From: Protonemura montana
Taxonomy: Eukaryota; Arthropoda; Insecta; Plecoptera; Nemouridae
Length of the DNA: 64,000 nucleotides
Assembly (NCBI GenBank): GCA_947568835.1
Contig: OX387611.1
Location: forward strand, 8,622,001-8,686,000
Reading direction: 5' to 3'
The position numbers and the translations under genes are program-made. The notes under the pieces are model-generated. The model searched no databases. It saw nothing but the letters and a program-made list of their open reading frames with translations, and was not told the DNA's origin. This document shows, piece by piece, positions 36,101 to 42,100 of the stretch. Positions within the stretch are counted from its first letter, which is position 1, and each line of letters starts with the position of its first letter.

Positions 36101-39100
36101 AAGCCACATAGTTGAGTACTACCTGTACCGTAGCATAGATTTTATTTTATTTGTGGTGTTTAACGACGCACTGTTTTGACATCTGGCCCTGCGGCACTGG
36201 TTTAATGGCGTCGGTGAATGAGTGGATGATGATGAGGATGATGATGAACCTAACCCAGTCTATAAGGGAGGAGGGGCAACCTGGCACCGGCATGTAGCAT
36301 ACTCCTGTCGAAAAGCACCAAGGGGATCACCGACTTAACGTCCCTTCCGAAGGACGGTACAACTCGAACAGCAGGATTCCTCCACAAATCCATGTTGTCG
36401 AGAGGTTGATATGCAAGGCGAATGAAGTTCCTGTACTCATTTTCATCCCTCTAGCCTCTCTCCCGAACATGTGTATGATGGTCACCCATCCATTACCTGA
36501 CTTAGCGCAGTGTTGCTTAACTTCGGTGATATCACGAGAACCGGTGTTTCCAACATGCCACCCCAAAAACTCAGGTGCATCGATTTTCCAGCAATACCCC
36601 TTGGCCCACACATTTTTAAAAATCAATCTTTACCACTGAAACACGTATTTTATTTTATCAAAATGATTCATTTGGCTGAGTTGATGTTCCTCATCCCAAG
36701 AGAAACCCCAGTTTCGGTCTCTGCAATCAGTTCAAAACTCCCATGTTTTCTTTAATAAATTTGTTCATCAAAAAAAAATCCCGTGTATTTGTAGTGATTG
36801 GCTGCTTCTTTCTTCTAGAAAGCGGTCGTCTCAACTTCGATTCGTTTTGCCGGGTGGCGATGCACTTCCTCGACGAGGACAACGAAGTCATGCAGAAGGA
36901 ACTCAAGGAGGCTTTTCGGCTCTACGACAAAGAGGGTAAGTGCCAAAAATGGTTACCTACACTTTTAGCAAAAGGTAGACTCGCTTTTGCGTGGATAGCG
37001 CATCCCGTGGACTGGTTTCCAAGCCAGTGGGGTCTTCGATCTCCCCTATTCTACCCGTGTAACCCACTGGTCTGTACACACTTGCGTGGATAGCGCATCC
37101 CGTGGACTGGTTTCCAAGCCAGTGTGGTCTTTGATCTCCCCTATTCTACCTGTGTAACCCACTGGTCTGTACACACTTGCGTGGATAGCGCATCCCTTGG
37201 ACTGGTTTCCAAGCCAGTGTGGTCTTTGATCTCCCCTATTTTACCTGTGTAAATCACTGGTCTGTACACTTGCGTGGATAGCGCATGTCGTGGACTGGTT
37301 TCCACCCAGTAAGACCTTTGCACTCCACCATTCTACCCATGTAACCACTGTTCACATGAGCACTGACAATTCCTTCCACTATCAAAAGGCTTCAGGCAAC
37401 AAACTTCTTAGGTATTACGCTCGATGAAAACCTTGCCTGGAAAAGCCACATCTCTAAGACATGTCTAAAAGTCGCACCAGGCTGCTAATTAATTAAGAGG
37501 CTTATGCAAACTTGTAACTTGGAAAGGGCAAAGCTCGTTTACGTTGTCTACGTAGAATCACGACTGAGATACGAAATCGTACCGTGGGGCAAATCTGCAT
37601 GTGCAATAAATTAAGGTAGTTAAAGCTTCAAAATAGTCCTCTGAGACAGTTAGGAAAAGCTAGTAAAAACCCCACGTGCCAAAGTATTCTATAACGATTC
37701 TTGCTAAACTATTTTTAAACAATACTGAATTTTAACATTACCAAGCCATTATACATTACATTGTATATCTATTCATCTATTAAATGTATGTTATTGGTCA
37801 TTATTACCTACCAACCATTAACTCAGAGATACAAGAGCACCTCACTAGAAATGGGAAACAATTTTGTATCTAAAAAAAAAAACAATTTGGAAAAAATCTG
37901 AAAAATCCCCAATGGACGATGGCACCATTCTATTTAATAAACTCTCGGAAAATATAAAATACGAAACGGGAGACATATTTGAATTTAAATGTGCACTAAA
38001 ACAGTGACTTTTAGAAAAATGCTTCTACAAAATTGACGATTACCTATCCGCATATGGTTTTAGGATTTAGCTGTTATGAAACCGACTGTAATTTTATCAT
38101 GGACCAAGTTATCTCTTTGACATCAACAGATATTATTATTAATGACATAGCTTTACTCTGCTAGGCAACGGCTACATCCCTACGTCGAGTCTTCGTGAGA
38201 TCCTGATGGCCCTTGACGATCAACTGACTCCAGACCAGTTGGACGAGATGATCGCTGAAATTGATACAGACGGATCCGGCACCGTCGACTTTGATGGTAA
38301 CTTATTTTACATTGTCCAATCATTTAAAATTTCGTTTTAAAACTAGAATTACATTTAAAAACCTTAAAATATGATTTGGTAGTGAATTACTAGTTTAAAA
38401 CCGGTCCGCAAAGTTTAAAAATGGCTTATTCAAAATGTAACGTACTCTGCACATTGCAAGTATTTTAATTAAGACTAGCGGCTTTGCTCCTAGTCGCATC
38501 CAGGCCCTAGAAAATAGTCGAACGTAGTAGAAAATAGTAGAAAACGTCGACTATTTAGGTGCAGTAAATTTAAACAGATCAAAACCGTTAAACACATTAC
38601 CAGTTACATTCAATCAAGGGTTATAGATCAACTGAATACCAGCAACCACCTTGCTTGGGCCTCCTAGAGTAATCTTACTACAGTCCAAGGTTCCCTCTCA
38701 TTCCTTTCCAAAAAATCTCTAAACATAACTGTGTGCCTTGAAGCAATTTGGAATTGTAAAAGGCAGTTAAGTCGTTTCTAGACTTTCAAATAAGTTTCCA
38801 GTCCTGAAAGTGGCTCTCTCAAACATCTTGCAAAACTCGATTCGCAATTCAGCTTCCATTTATCTGAGATTCAATTTTATTTTGAAAGCGAAATAAGCAA
38901 AATTCTATTTCGTTTCTTCCTCGTCGACATTCTCTAATTTAGAAATGCGACTATTTCTGAGTAAGTCTTGCCAAGATTTGCCGAAAACTAATTGAAACTT
39001 TGTAGTACTACCAATGAGTTTATATGCGTTCAGTTAAAGTTCCAGCGCTAATTGTAATTTTTCTGCGTATCAAACGAGCCTTCTACGCGAGGTACCAGTG

Positions 39101-42100
39101 ATGACCACCCGATGGCGCTTGCGGCCGTCTGAAAGCCGGCAAAGAATCTAGTTTTAAAACGAAGTTAAATGACTTTTTTTTTCAGAAAATTGTTTCTATC
39201 ATATGGACAAATTCATTATGAAATGTAAAAGCTTTAATTTTTTTTTAAATTTGTTGACTGTCTTTAAATCATTCTTTCTTGATCATCCTAGACAATATAC
39301 TATATTATTATTATTATTATGTAAACAATTAGAGTCCAAAAATTAAAACTTAACATACAAATACATGTACACCAATTTTTAGACTAAACATAAATAAAGA
39401 TTAATTCAGCGTAAACCAGTCTGAAATGCAAGTGATCTGCGAGAAAAATTCAAATTACATTTCTTAACCCTCGAAACGACGGTGGCTCTATCTCTGGTTG
39501 ACCTAATTTTTTTCCGGTCAAGTAGTCGTCAAGTCGCCATTTTTCGCAAAGAGAGTTTAAAATTAGAGCTGTAAGCATGTAAAATTGGGAAGCCAGTGGT
39601 TGTAGTACTAGAGAAATCGCTTTGAAATGCTGGCTTCCTTTTCTGAAATGTTCTTATTCCCACTGAAATGTTTTCTCTCAGCTTTGGTGATTGTTTGATT
39701 GGATTCTTTGTTCCACAGAGTTCATGGAAATGATGACTGGCGATTAAAAGAAGTCAACCGAGAATGCTTTTGCAGCGAAACATGCGTTACGTCTAGTCGT
39801 ATAACTGCCAATTCACAAATAGTGTGAAAATATATGAAGTACTATCACAAATTAAAATAAATACATGCATTATTTTCATCTACTTAACAGTTCTTAACCT
39901 TTGATTTCCTCAAATAGTTCCTTTAATCTTTAAACAACTCCCAAATCTCATCAGTAGGTATAATAAAAATGTTTCTGTAACTTAGAAAATAAAAGTGTCA
40001 TGAAACTGGACCTGGCCAAAATATCTAATCGACGCACATTATTTTTTTTATAATTAATTTTTGCAGTTCTAAATCATCGATCTCTTCGTGCAATTGTACG
40101 AAGCTATGTCGCAAAATATGTCACCGTTTATCAATTTGCTTAGAGTTTCAATGTTTGTTCACAATTAGATAATTTTTTAAATGAAAAGGCAAGTGGCAAC
40201 GTGAAAACTCCGCTCAAAGCTAAAAACAGTCCTTGGATCTTACCTTGAGCGGCCATTTGGAAATGCTACCATGGTGCTAGATAATATGACAGGTGGTATT
40301 ATATAACCCCGACCAAGAGCGGTACTTTTCAACAATGCTAGAGTTTGTTGATATCAGCACCACTAGCAACCGGTATTACGGAGGTGCTCCGAAAAGAGCA
40401 TTATCAAGAAGACTAATTGGGTTTCAGTAGATCATCACAGTGCAGTGAGGACAAAGCTACCAATTACATGAAGCGTTACTGAAGCCAGAGTCACTGAAAA
40501 TGGTGCTAATTAATACTGCCGCTCTAGGTCGGGGTTACTGATTGGTGCTATGGTGGTGCTAGTTGGCACGGTGCTACTGACAGTGATACCAGGGTTACGA
40601 ATCACCGCTCTAGGCAGGGGTTACTGCTTGGTGCTATGGTGGTGATAGTTAGCGCAGTGCTTCTGACAGTAATACCAGGGCTAAGAATCACCGCTCTAGG
40701 TCGGGGTTACTGCTTGGTGCTATGGTGATGCTAGCTAGCACGGTGCTACTGACAGAATCACGAATCACCGCTCTAGGTCGGGGTTACTGCTTGGTGCTAT
40801 GGTGGTGCTAGCTAGCACGGTGCTACTGACAGTAATACCAGGGTTGCGAATCACCGCTCTAGGTCGGGGTTACTGCTTGGTGCTATGCTGGTGCTAGTTA
40901 GCACGGAATATGGCTACGAAATGACAACATGTAAGGACGATGTATCTACGTGTTGGTGTCAATATTTACCTGACTCAAACTTCTTACACTTCCGTTAACG
41001 CTTGCATTACAGCGTGCCTGGAAAGAGAAAGAGAAGAAGAGAAAGCACACATAGAAAGAAGAAGAAAGATTTGCACATAGAGTGGCCTACACACAAAGGT
41101 AGACAAAAAGCGACAGAGAAAGAGACAGAGCGTGATAGATTTTGAAAGCATCAAGGTGGTGAGCAAACGTGACATAAGAGTGAAATATAGTGTTAAATGT
41201 GAAGAAGACAAAGATTAAATGCGACTGGACTAGCACTCGGAAGTGGAAGGAAAGGATGGAGAGAATCTAGTTAACGTTCGTTTTACAATTATTTTCTTTT
41301 AACTCTGTTCTTCGTTGGAGTGACTATTGTGATATCCAAAGTAAGCAAATAAGTTGCCTGGACCGAGAGCTAAATCGATTACCAGCCACTGCTATCTAAA
41401 ATTAAGAAGGACTCAGTCATGGAATGTCCAGCACAGATGCGACGGCGAGTGTCCGCTCCTTTGAGTGGAGCGAAACAAGCACCCTGTCACGAAATGTCCA
41501 GCACAGAGGCGACGGCAAATGTCCGCTCCTTTGAGTGGAGCAAAACAAGCACCCTGTCACGGAATGTCCATCACAGAGGCGACGGCGAGTGTCCGCTCCT
41601 TTGAGTGGAGCAAAACAAGCACCCTGTCACGGAATGTCCAGCACAGAGGCGACGGCGAGTGTCCGCTCCTTTGCGTGGAGCGAAACAAGCTCCCTGTCAC
41701 GGAATGTCCAGCACAGAGGCGACGGCGAGTGTCCGCTCCTTTGCGTGGAGCGAAACAAGCACCCTGTCACGGAATGCCCAGCACAGAGGCGACGGCAAAT
41801 GTCTACTCCTTGGTGGTAAACAAACCAAACCACAATCTAGGCTCCCTATCTACAATCTCAGAGCGATACATTTCAAAATAACCAGAGCAATATCATCTTG
41901 ACTTTCTTTTTTCTTTTCTCCAGAGAGCCATCTCGAGCTTGCTGGTGTTGAGCCCCGGCCGCATTGAGTTATCGGTTTTGGCACAGCATTGTATGTCGCT
42001 TTTTGTTCCAAAACTGCCGTCGTTCTGTCAGATCGATTGCCAGCACGTCTCAAGTTCCACTCGAGCCAACGCCAAGTCACCCTGACACAAAATACACACA

